A stretch of DNA of 64,000 bases from Zygnema cylindricum (GCA_037447655.1 JBBHKE010003048.1:274036-338035), one strand, 5' to 3'. Shown: positions 11,440 to 22,726, counted from the stretch's first letter. Numbers and translations: made by a program. Notes: generated from the sequence alone by a model not told the origin.

Positions 11440-12879
11440 TCTAAAACAGAACAAAATAATCTTATTGTTCAGCATTTAATATTATGGTTTTTGTTAAAAG
11501 TTTACATTTTAAATTTAAGTATTTTAAGTTTTCTCACATTAGGGTAAATTTTTACAGAATAGCCCCAAGCGATCGAGGCCGTCCATTTCCCCTTTCTGCC
11601 CATCCGAAAAATAATGATAAAAAAAACTTCCAAAATAAATAAGTAAACAAATAAGTAAAGAAACAAAATAATCGAGCGAATTCCGGTGACAAAAAACTCT
11701 AAAGTTATATTTTTTTTAAAAACAGAATGTCAACAAAACTGAAAAAAAAAATAAAAAAAATGAAATCTTAAAATGAAATACAATAGCAGATGTTTCCTTC
11801 AAAAGCAGATGATTTTTCTTTCTTTTTAACAAAAAAAAATTACCCCCTTTATAATGTCAACCTCTAAAATATATCATCAACACCCTAATATATTTAAGGT
11901 AATAAACCCTAAACTTAAAATAGTAATCCTTAAATCTTTATTTTCACAACCCTCAATTCTTTTTATCTAGAAGTTATTCTTTTTGGAAAACAAAAACTTC
12001 AATTAAAAACTTCAATTTCTCTCTTGATAAACCCATTTCTTTTGTTCCCACTTTACTGAAAATAACTGAAAAGAACTGAAAATAACCACAAAGTATACCT
12101 CTCACCATAAATAATATGGAAAGGAGAGCTCTTATGGATTGGGAAATGGAACCGTTTATAGTTTCACCACTTTTATACACTCATTTTCACCCATTTTTAC
12201 CCATTTTGAGCTTTTACACTTGTCACCTGAAAATGTTTTTTCTTTTTTGTTGAGATTCCGACTAATTTACGTGCACACTCAACAAATCAACTTCCAAAAG
12301 AAAAACCCAGACTAATAATGGTAAAAAAAAAACTAGATACCCTGTAATTGGTGTAGATTTTTCTACCATTGTTTATTGAAATTTGTGATTTAGTTCCTCT
12401 TGAAACCAGCTTAATTTCGACTTTAATCGATGTTTTACCGCCTTTTAACCAGAATCTAACGACGGACACTACTATTATAACAGTACAAGTTCCTTTTCTT
12501 TCTTTCTTCTTTTCCTTTTTTTTGTCTTTTTGGTTTTTTGGTCTTTTTTGTTTTGTTTTTTAAAACTTAACTGGTCATAACAGATAGAATGTTGGAGAAA
12601 ACCGACAGGATCGGGTTTCATTGCTTTCGAAAGAACGTCGAGAGCCTCGATTCGGTTTTTTGTTTTGGGAAGAAATACGTTTAAACGGGCGACATGATGG
12701 AGGGACGCGAATACTTCCAGAAAATGAGATTCGAGAAGACCTCCGATGGAGCCGTGAATATCGCATTGATGAAATCCTCTCTCTCGTGTAATATGTACCT
12801 AAAAAAGTAAAAGTAAAACACAAGTATATGAGGAAAAATAAAATACTAGTACATGAGGAAATATTTGAGAAAGATAATA

Positions 12880-12935
12880 AAACCCGAAAATATCGCATTG
12901 ATGGAGTCCTCTTTCTCGAGTGATATGTACCTAAG
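12880..12935 (-). pseudogene. Partial copy of the TRERGFHQ exon edge
   Basis: Just upstream of the exon at 12798-12572 (minus strand), a second AGGTACATATCACTCGAGA-type sequence repeats that exon's acceptor and first codons, then decays. The equivalent in copy 1 is 5369-5420. Confidence 0.6.
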
Positions 12936-14411
12936 AAAGGAAAGTAAAATGCTAGTTTGTGAGGAAAAGTTTGAGAAAGGTAAAAAGAAACACGAAGAAA
13001 GATACTCTATTGTAAGGGAAAACTGGGTAAAGGGTGAATATGAACTTTTGGAGAAGAAGTTTGAAGCTTTTTATTGCTTGAATTCTGTTCATGAATCCTT
13101 TTCGGAAGCAGATTTAAGTTTCAGAAATGAGAAGATAGGAAGTGTAAATTGAAAGAAGGTTTTCATGTGTCCAATTGTAAGGAACAACTGAGTGAGGCTT
13201 AAACAGGAGAGAAACTGATTCATTGGTGTAATTTTTTTTTCATTAAGTGTAAACTACTGGTTCGGATAGAAAAAAAAAAAATCCATAAGGGCAGGAAAGA
13301 ACTAACGACACAATACAAAATACATAAAATAAACTACAAGTCACCTGCTCCACTGATAATACAAAAAAAGGAACGGAAACGGAAACGGAAACGGAAATAG
13401 AAACAAAAACAGAAACAAACATACACAAAAAAAGAAACAGAAACAGAATGCAACACAAAACCAAAAACACAAACCAAAAAAAATACAAAAACAAAAAACA
13501 GAAATAGAACCAGAACCAGAACCAGAAACAGGAGATACGTTTAGAAAACCTACTCCCAATTCTGCAATACACCTCTGGACTCTACCGTCGCTTCCCCAAA
13601 GGTCCGCGTGGCGTTCCATGCATCCGTTAAGAGTTCCGTTGAGAGCCGCTGCAAGGGGAGTGCTTATAGCAAAACCTCCTCCTCCAAAAGCCATATCATG
13701 CGAGAAAAAAGCATTTTGACTATGGCTTTCTGACTGACTACCAATATATAACATCTTTTCATGATCATATTTTGATAAAATCGCAGCAATTCCTTGTGGA
13801 TTGAAGAAAGTGTCATCGTCTCCTTTCACATACCTGAGGAAACATTGTAGTTTTAGCATAAGTTATTTGGAAAAGTTAGGGATTGTAACTTATGGATGTA
13901 GAAAAAAGGTAAAGGGCGAAGGGTTTTCCTTTGTCTGTTTTGTCTAGAGAAAGGTAGCATTGTGTAAGATTGGAAAAGGGCAAATGGATTTAAGTTTTCC
14001 CATAGCCCTCTTTACTATAGTCCTGTCCATGATAACAAAATAAGGCTGGTCTGTGATGAACTAAAGGACAAAATTTTACAATTTATTACTTACTCAAATT
14101 GACTTTTAAATTACACAGTTTTTCTGCTTAAACTCAATGAAGATAGAAGAAATAACTTTCAGCTGCGAAGGAAAACTGACATTATTGAAACTAAACTTCT
14201 ATTTAAACAGATGCTTTTTCTCTTTGAGAAGAAGCATCTTATAGTCTACATATCTGCACTCTCTACATTCGTAATCATGTACATTCTTGACATTCTTAGT
14301 CCTATATTTACAACTTTCTACATGATTTTGAATAGCATTCGTTTCTCCTTTGTAGAAAAAATGAGAATCTTTAGAGAGGTTTTTAGCGTAGTTATCCAAA
14401 AACCCTTGAAA

Positions 14412-14570
14412 AGTACACCGTTTAACGCTATTAGCCTTAATGTTTTTTTGCCACCTAAATCAACTTTTCTCCGCGCACACCTGTCCGATTTTCATTTGGA
14501 GACCACCAATCGGAAATAAGAATCATACCTTTCCATCGCAACCATTGTCGGATTAATAATTCAACAAATG
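14412..14570. mobile_element. MITE fragment, ACACCGT family
   Basis: Begins TACACCGTTTAACGCTATTAG, followed by the family interior (TTTTTTTGCCACCTAAA, then CCTGTCCGATT). The right inverted end is missing. Lies in an intron of the copy-2 DUF604 gene. Confidence 0.6.
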
Positions 14571-15779
14571 TTCCAAAAAAAAAAAAAATGAGTTAGTAAA
14601 ATGTGAAAAATGAGTTTAAAGGTGGAAAAAAACATTAATGCTGATACCTATACAAGCAAGCTTCAAAGCTTCAGATTTGTAAGAGAATTACCATCGCACA
14701 TTTGGCAAATTCATCCGAAAAGAATCGACAACCATTTGAGCAAAACGTAAGGAATATCGATGTCCATGGCCATTATATTGAACTTCATTGATACCATTCG
14801 AGAGCTTGAATTCCGGATCGGTCGAAAGACGATTGGAAGGCAAAGAATCGAACCAAACATGGCCTCGGAGATTGCGATTATCCCACCATGTCCTGCAAAA
14901 GAAGAAGTCTTAAGAAAGAAATCTGAAAGAACTTGAGACAATTTGCGACAATTTGAGACAATTTTGAGACAATATGAGACAACTTGAGAGATTGATGGAA
15001 ACATAAATTTCCGAAAACAGTGAGTCGTTTATTTTCCTCAATTGTAATTAATGTTTTGAAAAAGGATATTTTGAGACGTTGCCCCAAAGTCTGGTAGCTT
15101 TGTCTATATCTCCCTCTCCCCTCTCGCCTCTCCCCCTCTCCCCTTCCCCCAATTAATCCACACAAACTCTTAAACGTAGATCTCCCTCTCTCCCTCCCTC
15201 CCTTCCTCCCTCCCTCCCTTTCGCCCTCCCTCCCTCGCCTGGAATTCAATTTTGAGCGACTGGTTTAGTACTTAAGTGCAGGTTTTTTATTTTTTCCCAA
15301 CACATTTGACAATTTTAAGTTAACAAAAAAAGAAAAAAAGAAAGGTGTATGAAACAAACCTGACATAGGGGGCTTCGCCGATGCCACGTGGCATTGGAAG
15401 AAGCGATAGCAAATAAAAGGTGTTCTGTACCAGTTTTAGTGTGGCTTTTCTCTGTTCCTCCAGTTCTAGTTTCTCTTTCAGTTTCCGTTTCCGTTTCAGT
15501 TTCAGTTTTAGTTTTAGTTTCAGTTTCAGTTAAGTAATCCAGACAATTTTCATGGTTCCTGCAAATAGGAGATACTTTTGGATATAATCGACTCATAAGT
15601 CGTCTCTCAAAAACGACGACGGCAAATAAAAAAGTCGCAAAAAACATGAATAAAGTCTTTTTAGTACTCATTTCCGTGAAGATTTGAGCCTATTCGCTGA
15701 ACCAAAAAAGTAAGTTGTAAGAGATTGTCACAATTTAAAAGAATTCAGTTATACTTTGTTGCTGCAGTTCTTTCTTCTA

Positions 15780-15795
15780 TTGCCACACGTGTGAA
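15780..15795. promoter_or_regulatory. G-box-like palindrome upstream of the copy-2 DUF604 start
   Basis: CACACGTGTG with a CACGTG core at 15786-15791, about 115 bp upstream of the ATG at 15671. In plants this core binds bZIP and bHLH factors. A single site can occur by chance, so the regulatory role is inference. Confidence 0.3.
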
Positions 15796-15972
15796 TTGAA
15801 TCAACCAAGAAAGCATGGAAATGAAAAGAAAGTAGATACTTCCGAATTTGACAAATAAAAATGGTTATTAACTCAATCCTTTTTAGGTTAAGAAGGTTAA
15901 GAAGGCTGTCATTAAATACGAGTTAATATTTCGTCATTTTATAATATCGCCGGCGGAAAGCCCAATGGTGGT

Positions 15973-16040
15973 AACTTTTGAAACAACTTGAAACCCTAAA
16001 TAGTATTTAATATTTAGGGTTCCAAGTTGTTTCAAAAGTT
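15973..16040. repeat. Near-perfect 30-bp hairpin
   Basis: Arms 15973-16002 and 16011-16040 are reverse complements with one mismatch, separated by an 8-bp loop. Each arm contains a CCCTAAA/TTTAGGG stretch. It lies about 300 bp upstream of the DUF604 copy-2 start. It may be a tiny foldback element or a small-RNA-type hairpin. Confidence 0.75.
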
Positions 16041-16519
16041 TATATTTAGTAAATGCAGTAAATGCAGTAAACCTGCAGAGTCAGAATTACGGTTGTAAGC
16101 TGTAACCCTAGTTTTGAATCGTGGTTAAGTGTCACTGCTTTTGTTTGTTAAATCTGCGCCGTTGATAAGTTGCAAAGTTACAGCTGCGTTATTTTTGAAA
16201 AGACACGTGTCGCCGCAATGTTGTTTTGGCGTCAAGAGCTCAAGATATATGTATATCCTACCGTCAAAAGTATTTCAGTTTTCACACGTGCGTGCATCTA
16301 CACCGTTGAAGCAAGTTTGTCATTCCACGCAAATGTTTTGGAAAGTCAAACGCAGTCAAATTTGTTAATTGGTATTTTCGCACTAAAAATAGATGACGTC
16401 ATTACAGTAGGAAGTTGAAAGTACAAAAATAGTGGGGATCTCAGATTGAGTGTTGTTTATGGGGTACTTGCAATAGTTTTTTTCTCCAAAAAAGTACAAA
16501 ATTTCCTTGTCTTCACATG

Positions 16520-16845
16520 AAACTGGGAGAGGGAGAGGAGGGAGAAGGAGAGGGAAAAGAGAGGGAGAAGGAGAGGGAGGAGAGAGGAGAGGGAGGGAGA
16601 GGGAGAGGGAGAGGGAGAGGGAGAGGGAGAGAGGGAGGAGGATGGAGAGGGAAAGGAGAGGTAGAGTGAGAGGGAGAGGAAGGGGGAGAGGGAAAGGGGG
16701 GAGAGAAGGAGAGAGAGAAGGAGAGAGAGAGGGAGAGGGGAGAGGGAGAAGGAGAGTGAGAAGGAGAGGGAAAGAAAGAGCGAGAGCTAGCGAGAGGGAG
16801 AGGGACTAGGAGAGGGAAAAGGGATGGAGAGGGAGACGAGAAAAA
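16520..16845. repeat. (GGGAGA)n purine-rich tract
   Basis: Over 300 bp of GGGAGA/GAGAAG variants on the plus strand. Open frames on both strands (RE-rich and PS-rich) are artefacts of the composition. A smaller related tract lies at about 17030-17095. Confidence 0.93.
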
Positions 16846-16849
16846 ACTA

Positions 16850-18146
16850 TCATTGTACACTCATATAAAAACATGTATATTCAAGGTGTCACATTACTCT
16901 ATACCACACCATATAGTGTAAAGAAACTAACAACTCAATACAATAAGAAGTGTGAAGCAAGAGGGAGAATGGAAAAAGGAAGGACAGGAAAATAAGAGGG
17001 AAATGTTGGGAAAGTAGGTTGAACTTAAAAAGGGGGGGGAAGAGAGGAGGAGAGGAGGGAGGGAGGGAGGGAGGGAGGGAGAAGAGGGAGGGTGGGAAAT
17101 CTTGGAAATGATCAAGTTAGATGCAAAACCTAGAAGAGGGGAAAAGTAGAGGGAGAGAATGTACAAGGCAGAAAATAGGAAAACACAAAAACGACAAAAA
17201 ACTTTAAATCATGGTATTATCAAGAAGAACAATTGTTTCCCCCTTTTCTCCCCATGTATCCTCCCCCTTTCCTCCTCTATCTCTCCCACACACTCTTCCC
17301 CAAACAAAACTCAAAGCAATGCAAGCTCTAAAAAAAACATCATTTTATTGAACTGTACGGATGACTATTCTATTGAACTGTACGGGTGACTAAAATGTGA
17401 CAGCTTGTCACAAAAGGATTACATATTTGTACAAATCGTACGTATGAACAAAAAAGTGACAGCTTGTCAAAAAGAAAAAAGAGGATAGTATATTTTTTTT
17501 ACAAACCATACAATCATATCTACAAACCTTTGTACCACGAAAAAAACTAAATGACCTAAAAACAAAACCTGAATTATCTAATATACAAACTTTTTCTAGT
17601 TCAAATGGTTCCCACTAAAACCTGTTTAAGTTAGATAATTACTATCACATATCTTCTTTCAATATACTGATTCGACTCTAAACTGATAAAACTACTATAA
17701 ACTAGATAAGTTTACAAAATACTATGAATAAATATACAAAATTGAGGCGATTTTCATTACTCGTCTGTCTATTTTTTGTTCCGATATTAGCTGCACAAGC
17801 AGTGCAAATCTCAAATTAAACCAAAAAAACATATAAAAAGAAAAGAAACAACCGAGGAAAAAATGACAACATTGTCCTAAATTTTCAAATTTTCTAGCAA
17901 CGAATCCGGAGACCAGCGAATTCCCGCGTTGTTTTCCCCTATTTTACGCTTTCTATTCTACTGAAACAAAAATTTGTTTTCGGTTTAAAACTCTCATCTT
18001 TCAACAACTTCTCGACAGTTTTTTTACAATTCTCGACGGGTTCCTGACCAGACTTGGAATTTTTAGGGTTTTTTTAGTGTTTCTTAGGGTTTTTTAGAGT
18101 AGTTTAGGGTTTTTTTTGGGCCTGTCTTTTAGGTCTTTTTTAGGGT
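16850..18146. other. Intergenic, no gene seen
   Basis: AT-rich sequence downstream of the GH16 gene. It holds a short GAGG run and an imperfect direct repeat TATTGAACTGTACGG at about 17346 and 17370. Scattered TTTAGGGTTTTTT motifs at 18060-18150 are telomere-like in spelling but too irregular for a telomeric array. Confidence 0.6.
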
Positions 18147-19517
18147 TTATCGGAGCTCTTTCAAAGGTGAAATTCTCAATTTTTGGTATTGGGTATAATA
18201 GGGGGCGTTTCCACCATCCCACTTTCCTGTCCATCCTCCATTTGCCACTCCACTGGCATCCCAAACTGAAGCGTAAAAAAACATCGACTTTTTTGGGAAC
18301 AGTTTTGTCGATTGTTTTACCTCGCTGTTGATAACTTTTCCATCCACAAGCCACCTGCCATAATTTGAAACAGCAAAACGACAAAACAAAAAAAAAAAAT
18401 AGATCAGAAAATCAATACCTGAAAAAGAAAGAAAATGAGGGAATAAAACTCAGAGTCAAACGGGAGTCAGATTTCGCATGTTTTTACCAAAAAATTTGCA
18501 GGGAAAGATTCTTCAACAAAAATCAAAATTTTGACAGAAAATCAGCAAGAAGAAAAATAAAAAGTGGAAAGAAAAGAAGGAGAAAAAAAAGGGGTTGTTT
18601 CGCTTACACTATTTTGCTTGGACTATATTGGATAGAGTATCGATGGAAACCGGAAGAACAATCAAATCCGAGATTTATCCATTTCTCATGACCTCCAATT
18701 CCATTGACATAGAAGTTTGTTTGGACAATATTTTTGTTAAATCCCAAAAATTCAAAATCGATTTCGTCCTGTACCGGTTTTCCGTTGATCTGGAAGCCTT
18801 CTCGGGACGACAGCTGTCACAAAAGGAATGATGGAACAGTCAGTAAAGAAGTTTAAAAGGAGGAGGAGGGGGAGGAGGAAGAGGGGAGGAACAGTTAGAA
18901 AAGAACTTGCAGGAAAAGAAAAGAGAAAAAAAGAAGAAGAGGAAGATGAAAAGAAAGACAGAGAAATGATGTCGACAGTAAGATAAACATAAGTAATTCT
19001 TGAAAATATGATGGAAAGACAGTTATTCTTGATCAAGTTGAAACGGAGATCAACAGCTGGAAGAAGGGAAATGATAGTAAGAGGAAATAAATATATAAAG
19101 AGACTGAAAAACTCACATATAGGGAAGATAAAATTCCACTAGTATTTCCAGCCGCGCATTTAAAATATCCGCTAAATTCACCGGATGGATAAAATCTCGA
19201 ACTCCGGAATCGTCCTCCTACACAAAAAAGAAAAAAAAAAAAATGAGTGCGTAAATATGAGGGAGTGAAAGAGGGAGTGAGATGAAGAGGGAGTGAAAGA
19301 GGGAGTGAGATGAAGAGGGAGAGGGAGAGGGAGGAGAAGAAAGAAAAAGAAAAGGAGAGGATTGTAGGACGGACGATGAAAGAGAAGGCGAGAAAAGGGG
19401 GCCAGAGAGAGAGAGTAATCCCCTTGGTGAATACCGAGCAACAGAGAGCAAGGAGAGTGAGGGAGAGAGCAAGGGAGAGCGAGAAAGAGAAGAAAGGGAA
19501 CGGATAGAGACAAAAAG

Positions 19518-19584
<67 letters not shown>

Positions 19585-20011
19585 ATAACTCACCACACTG
19601 CGTTTTCTCACAAGCGATACTGTGAGCGTCGTCTCCGATACTAATTTTGGAATATCCGCCCCTCAAGCCTCCGTCAATAACAATGGGAGACATTTCAGTA
19701 TTCGGTAAAAGAGTTGGAAAATCGGGAACCGCAGAAATGGGACTTTGGGAAGCGATATTATCAAAAGAAGCGATATAGTCTCCCGACCCGAGATTGATGG
19801 ATTGGGGCCAGGAGTGTTGTCCAATAGTGAGAGTGTTGGAGAGAGAGAGGTAAAGTCTCATCGGTTTAGAGGGTGAGGGGATAGGACTCGTGGCCCAAAG
19901 AGTAGAGTCAATGACATCGAGGACATTGTTATCCACCATCCACCTGGGGAGGAGGGAGGGAGGAGGGGAAAGAGAGGGAAAAAGAGAGGGAGAGAGAGGG
20001 GGAGAGAGAGA

Positions 20012-20091
<80 letters not shown>

Positions 20092-22726
20092 GGTTGAGTT
20101 TTTGAACGAGTACATTGTTTAGCAGCCGCAGGGAAAATTAAAAAAGAGGGAGAGGGAGGGAGAGGGAGAGAGAGTGGGAAGAGGGTTTAGTCTAATACAT
20201 CGTTGATCACTCTGTTCATATGGTAGAATGAGAGGGGGAGGGAGAGAACGATGGAGGGAGAGGGAATGGGCTGGAGTTTTCGATTCATTTTCCAACAATT
20301 CATTTTAGGGTTCTTTCATTAAAAGGTTTTGTCAGTCGTTTTTTTACAAGCCTTGTTCATAAACTCTGGAAAATACCCTTTTTAGTTCTCTCCCTTTTCT
20401 TACTTTTCTTCTGCTCTTCCGATAGTTTTTTATAGGCTATTTTCTCAGAGATTTTCCACCTTTTTTCTCCCCTATTTATTACAGTCCTTTTCCAGTTTCT
20501 CAGTTTCTCAGTTTTTTTATTATTCAATTGTTCAGCTTTTCAAGTTTCAACTTTTTGAGAGTACGGCTATTGTGGGAAACTTACATGATCCTGGTGCTCG
20601 TCCAATGGATGGAGTACACGTGGAAGTCAACGGAGCAGTCAAACTGGAGGTTGACCAGACTCTGCCATCCGTCGTTTCCGTTGACCAGAGTGTTGATGGA
20701 GGCGATTTTTCGGTTGAATCCCGGGAATTCAATAAATATCGAATTTCTTTTCGGGTCGTCGGCATTTGTGGACAACTGGGAGACCAAAAAAACGTACAAA
20801 AAAGGACGAAAATAAGGCGCATGTTAAGTTTGAGAATTGGGGAAATGAAAAAATATAAATTTGAGAATTGGGGAAATGAAAAAGTCAAAGTTTGAGAATT
20901 GGGGAAATGAAAAAATCTAAATTTGAGAATTGGGGAAATGAAAAAGTCAAAATTTGAGAATTGGGGAAATGAAAAAGTCAAAATTTGAGAATTGGGGAAA
21001 TGAAAAAGTCAAAATTTGAGAATTGGGGAAATGAAAAAATCAAAATTTGAGAATTGGGGAAATGAAAAAGCCAAAGTTTGAGAAGAAGGGAAAGTTTTTA
21101 CAGAGGAAAAAGGCAAATAGAGAAAATTCCTTTTGTGGGCAAAAAACATTTTTGGGCAAAAGATATAAAATAAGTACAAACTCGGGAGGACTTTGCGGCG
21201 GAGGACAAACTGTACTTTAGAAGGGCATTTTCTTGTGGTTTTCTTGGTACGAATACCAGGGAGAGAGGGAGAGGGAGAGGGAGAGGGAGAGGTAGAAGGA
21301 GAGGGAGAGGGATAGGGAGAGAGAGAGGGCGAGGGAGAGCAAGAGGGAGTTAAGAAACTGACATAGAACGCGGCATTGGGACCGGCCGTACTGTTGCCAG
21401 CTGGACATTTGATTCGGGCAGAGAATTTTCCGGAGGAAAATGTGTTAGGAGAGCTCAATCTTGCGCCTGAAGAAAAGAAAAGAAAAAAAAAAAAAAATGA
21501 AAGGGTAAGCGTGTGTTTGACCTTTACCTAAAAAAATTATGTATTTTTGTGTATTTTTTTGTATTTTATTTACTGCCTGAGGGCAAAACTGAAAGTAACT
21601 TCAAAATTATTCAAAAAAAAAAAAAAAAATTCTCACCTGTTCCAGTGGCCGGGCTGAAAGAAATGTCGTACGCTCGACTTTTTGTCGCGACGTTCGAGGA
21701 TCCGTAATTTACGGCGAACGTGACGGGCGTCCCAGCTAGAATCGAAGTAATCGCCGCCTGATTGGCCAAATTCGTGAAACATTTTAGTGCGAACTTTAAA
21801 TTTTTTGCGGCGATACCCAATTGGCTATCCAATGAGCTGCCGACGGGAATTCCGCGGCAATTTTGTAAATTTGAAACTGCCCAAGCTGCCCCGTTCCTCG
21901 CCCGGGCAGCCGAACCTTGTCCCGCTCCGGATAACGCGCCGGAAATTTCGCTCGCGGTGTCTTTTAGTGGCAGCGCACATTTCGGGGGCAGGTTTTGATT
22001 TCGCGCCCAGGAAATTATCGAGCTGGCTATACGTAGTGACGTGGCGGCACTAGGAGAGCATGTCGATGTCACACTTTCGAGGATCGAATCTTCGGGGAAA
22101 TTCAATTTGTCGTCTAGCATGCTCTCGGAATCATCGACAACTTCGGATTCGATCTCTTTTGTTTGTTCTGCTGCGTCAGCATCGTCATCTGAAAAGATAA
22201 ATTCGTCATCCGGATATTCGTTTTCGTCATCAGGAATGGCATCTTCTTCCTCCGCATTGGCTGGAAATTGGTTTTTTTTTTCGGGCAGTAAAGCGACGTT
22301 GTCGTTTTCGGGCAGAATTGAAGATTTTAGGGATCCAGTGACGGTTTTTCGAATGACAAAATTTTTCACCAAATTTTTGGGAGCCGTACCATCTGAGGAT
22401 TCGACTTTTCCCTTAGCTTTTTGAGAAATTTTCTGAAAATTTTCTTCCCTGCCCGCCAATCCTCTCCTTCCACCATTCATAGCGAGAGAAGACTGTTTTG
22501 ACTTTTGACGGAATGATTCCAAAAGAAGTGACACGTGGCGCAAGGCGGCCACTCCTTTCCTTGCTCCATTGGAAATTGCGGTTCGCATCAAAATTTCCAT
22601 CTCTGAAATGACGTCAGCTTGTTCAGACGACTGGCTCAAGCTATCTTCTGAAACCGTACGGATTGGAGCCATGAAAAAAACCGTACAAAAAACAGCAGCC
22701 AGCAGGACGACACGTGGCACTGCCAT
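18147..22726 (-). CDS. Tandem double-domain GH16/XTH-like protein with four-cysteine N-terminal region
   Basis: Seven exons: 22726-21637, 21466-21363, 20775-20585, 19943-19594, 19217-19117, 18813-18608 and 18354-18147, giving about 749 aa. Residues 1-28 look like a signal peptide. Residues 155-215 are very acidic. Residues 223-316 hold four cysteines (223, 250, 290, 316) in a helix-like segment resembling, weakly, invertase/pectin-methylesterase inhibitors. Two GH16 units resembling xyloglucan endotransglucosylases follow: FSSGKFSARIKCPAGN, then DFHVYSIHW; and YPSGEFSGYFKCAAGN, then DEIDFEFLGFN and APYYTQYQKLRI. Unit 2 keeps the catalytic triad E629, D631, E633. Unit 1 has S410, F412, E414, so it should be inactive. 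The XTH C-terminal extension is absent. Inferred role: secreted wall-glucan binding or remodelling. An in-frame upstream ATG at 22891 would bury the signal peptide. Confidence 0.82.
19510..19580. repeat. (GA)n microsatellite
   Basis: A GA run in the fourth intron of the GH16 gene. Similar (GA)n tracts lie at about 20010-20090 and across 19255-19340 in neighbouring introns. Confidence 0.95.
20826..21085. repeat. 30-bp minisatellite in a GH16-gene intron
   Basis: About eight to nine tandem copies of a 30-bp unit built on TTTGAGAATTGGGGAAATGA, in the second intron (20776-21362). The copies are nearly identical, suggesting recent expansion. Confidence 0.93.

Larger units (their letters stand above)
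7775..14324. repeat. Tandem segmental duplication, copy 2
   Basis: Second copy of the 6.5-kb block, in direct orientation about 7.5 kb downstream of copy 1. Unlike copy 1 it continues without interruption into the 5' exons of the minus-strand DUF604 gene, so it is probably the parental locus and copy 1 the derived, truncated one. A 942-bp spacer (6834-7774), rich in transposon ends, separates the copies. Confidence 0.9.
9582..15671 (-). pseudogene. DUF604 fringe-like glycosyltransferase gene, probably broken (copy 2)
   Basis: Exons on the minus strand are 15671-15360, 14892-14692, 13833-13554, 12798-12572, 10718-10617 and 9929-9582. Exon 1 encodes an N-terminal membrane anchor (LFMFFATFLFAVVVF), a TE/TK-rich stalk from an AAACTG-type repeat, and HLLFAIASSNATWHRR, the conserved fringe-like start. 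Exon 2 reads TWWDNRNLRGHVWFD and exon 3 carries the GDDDTFF metal/nucleotide site. By family these are Golgi type II membrane transferases. Two faults are visible. A CCCCC run near 15368-15372 puts the end of exon 1 one base out of phase with exon 2; one C fewer would give SPYVR before TWW. The GNWTISIAWGY exon, expected between 10718 and 12572, is not evident. A sequencing error or unusual splicing could rescue the first fault. Confidence 0.75.

Noticed and set aside
16507-16860. Long open frames on both strands (RE-rich and PS-rich)
   Set aside because: They are translations of the GGGAGA repeat tract; both strands stay open because of the composition.
18060-18150. Telomere-like TTTAGGG motifs
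   Set aside because: Irregular spacing and variants in T-rich DNA just 3' of a gene; not a tandem telomeric array.
19033-19593. Serine/leucine-rich frames of 192-253 aa
   Set aside because: They read through (GA)n tracts beyond the true exon donor at 19594; only the spliced segments match GH16.
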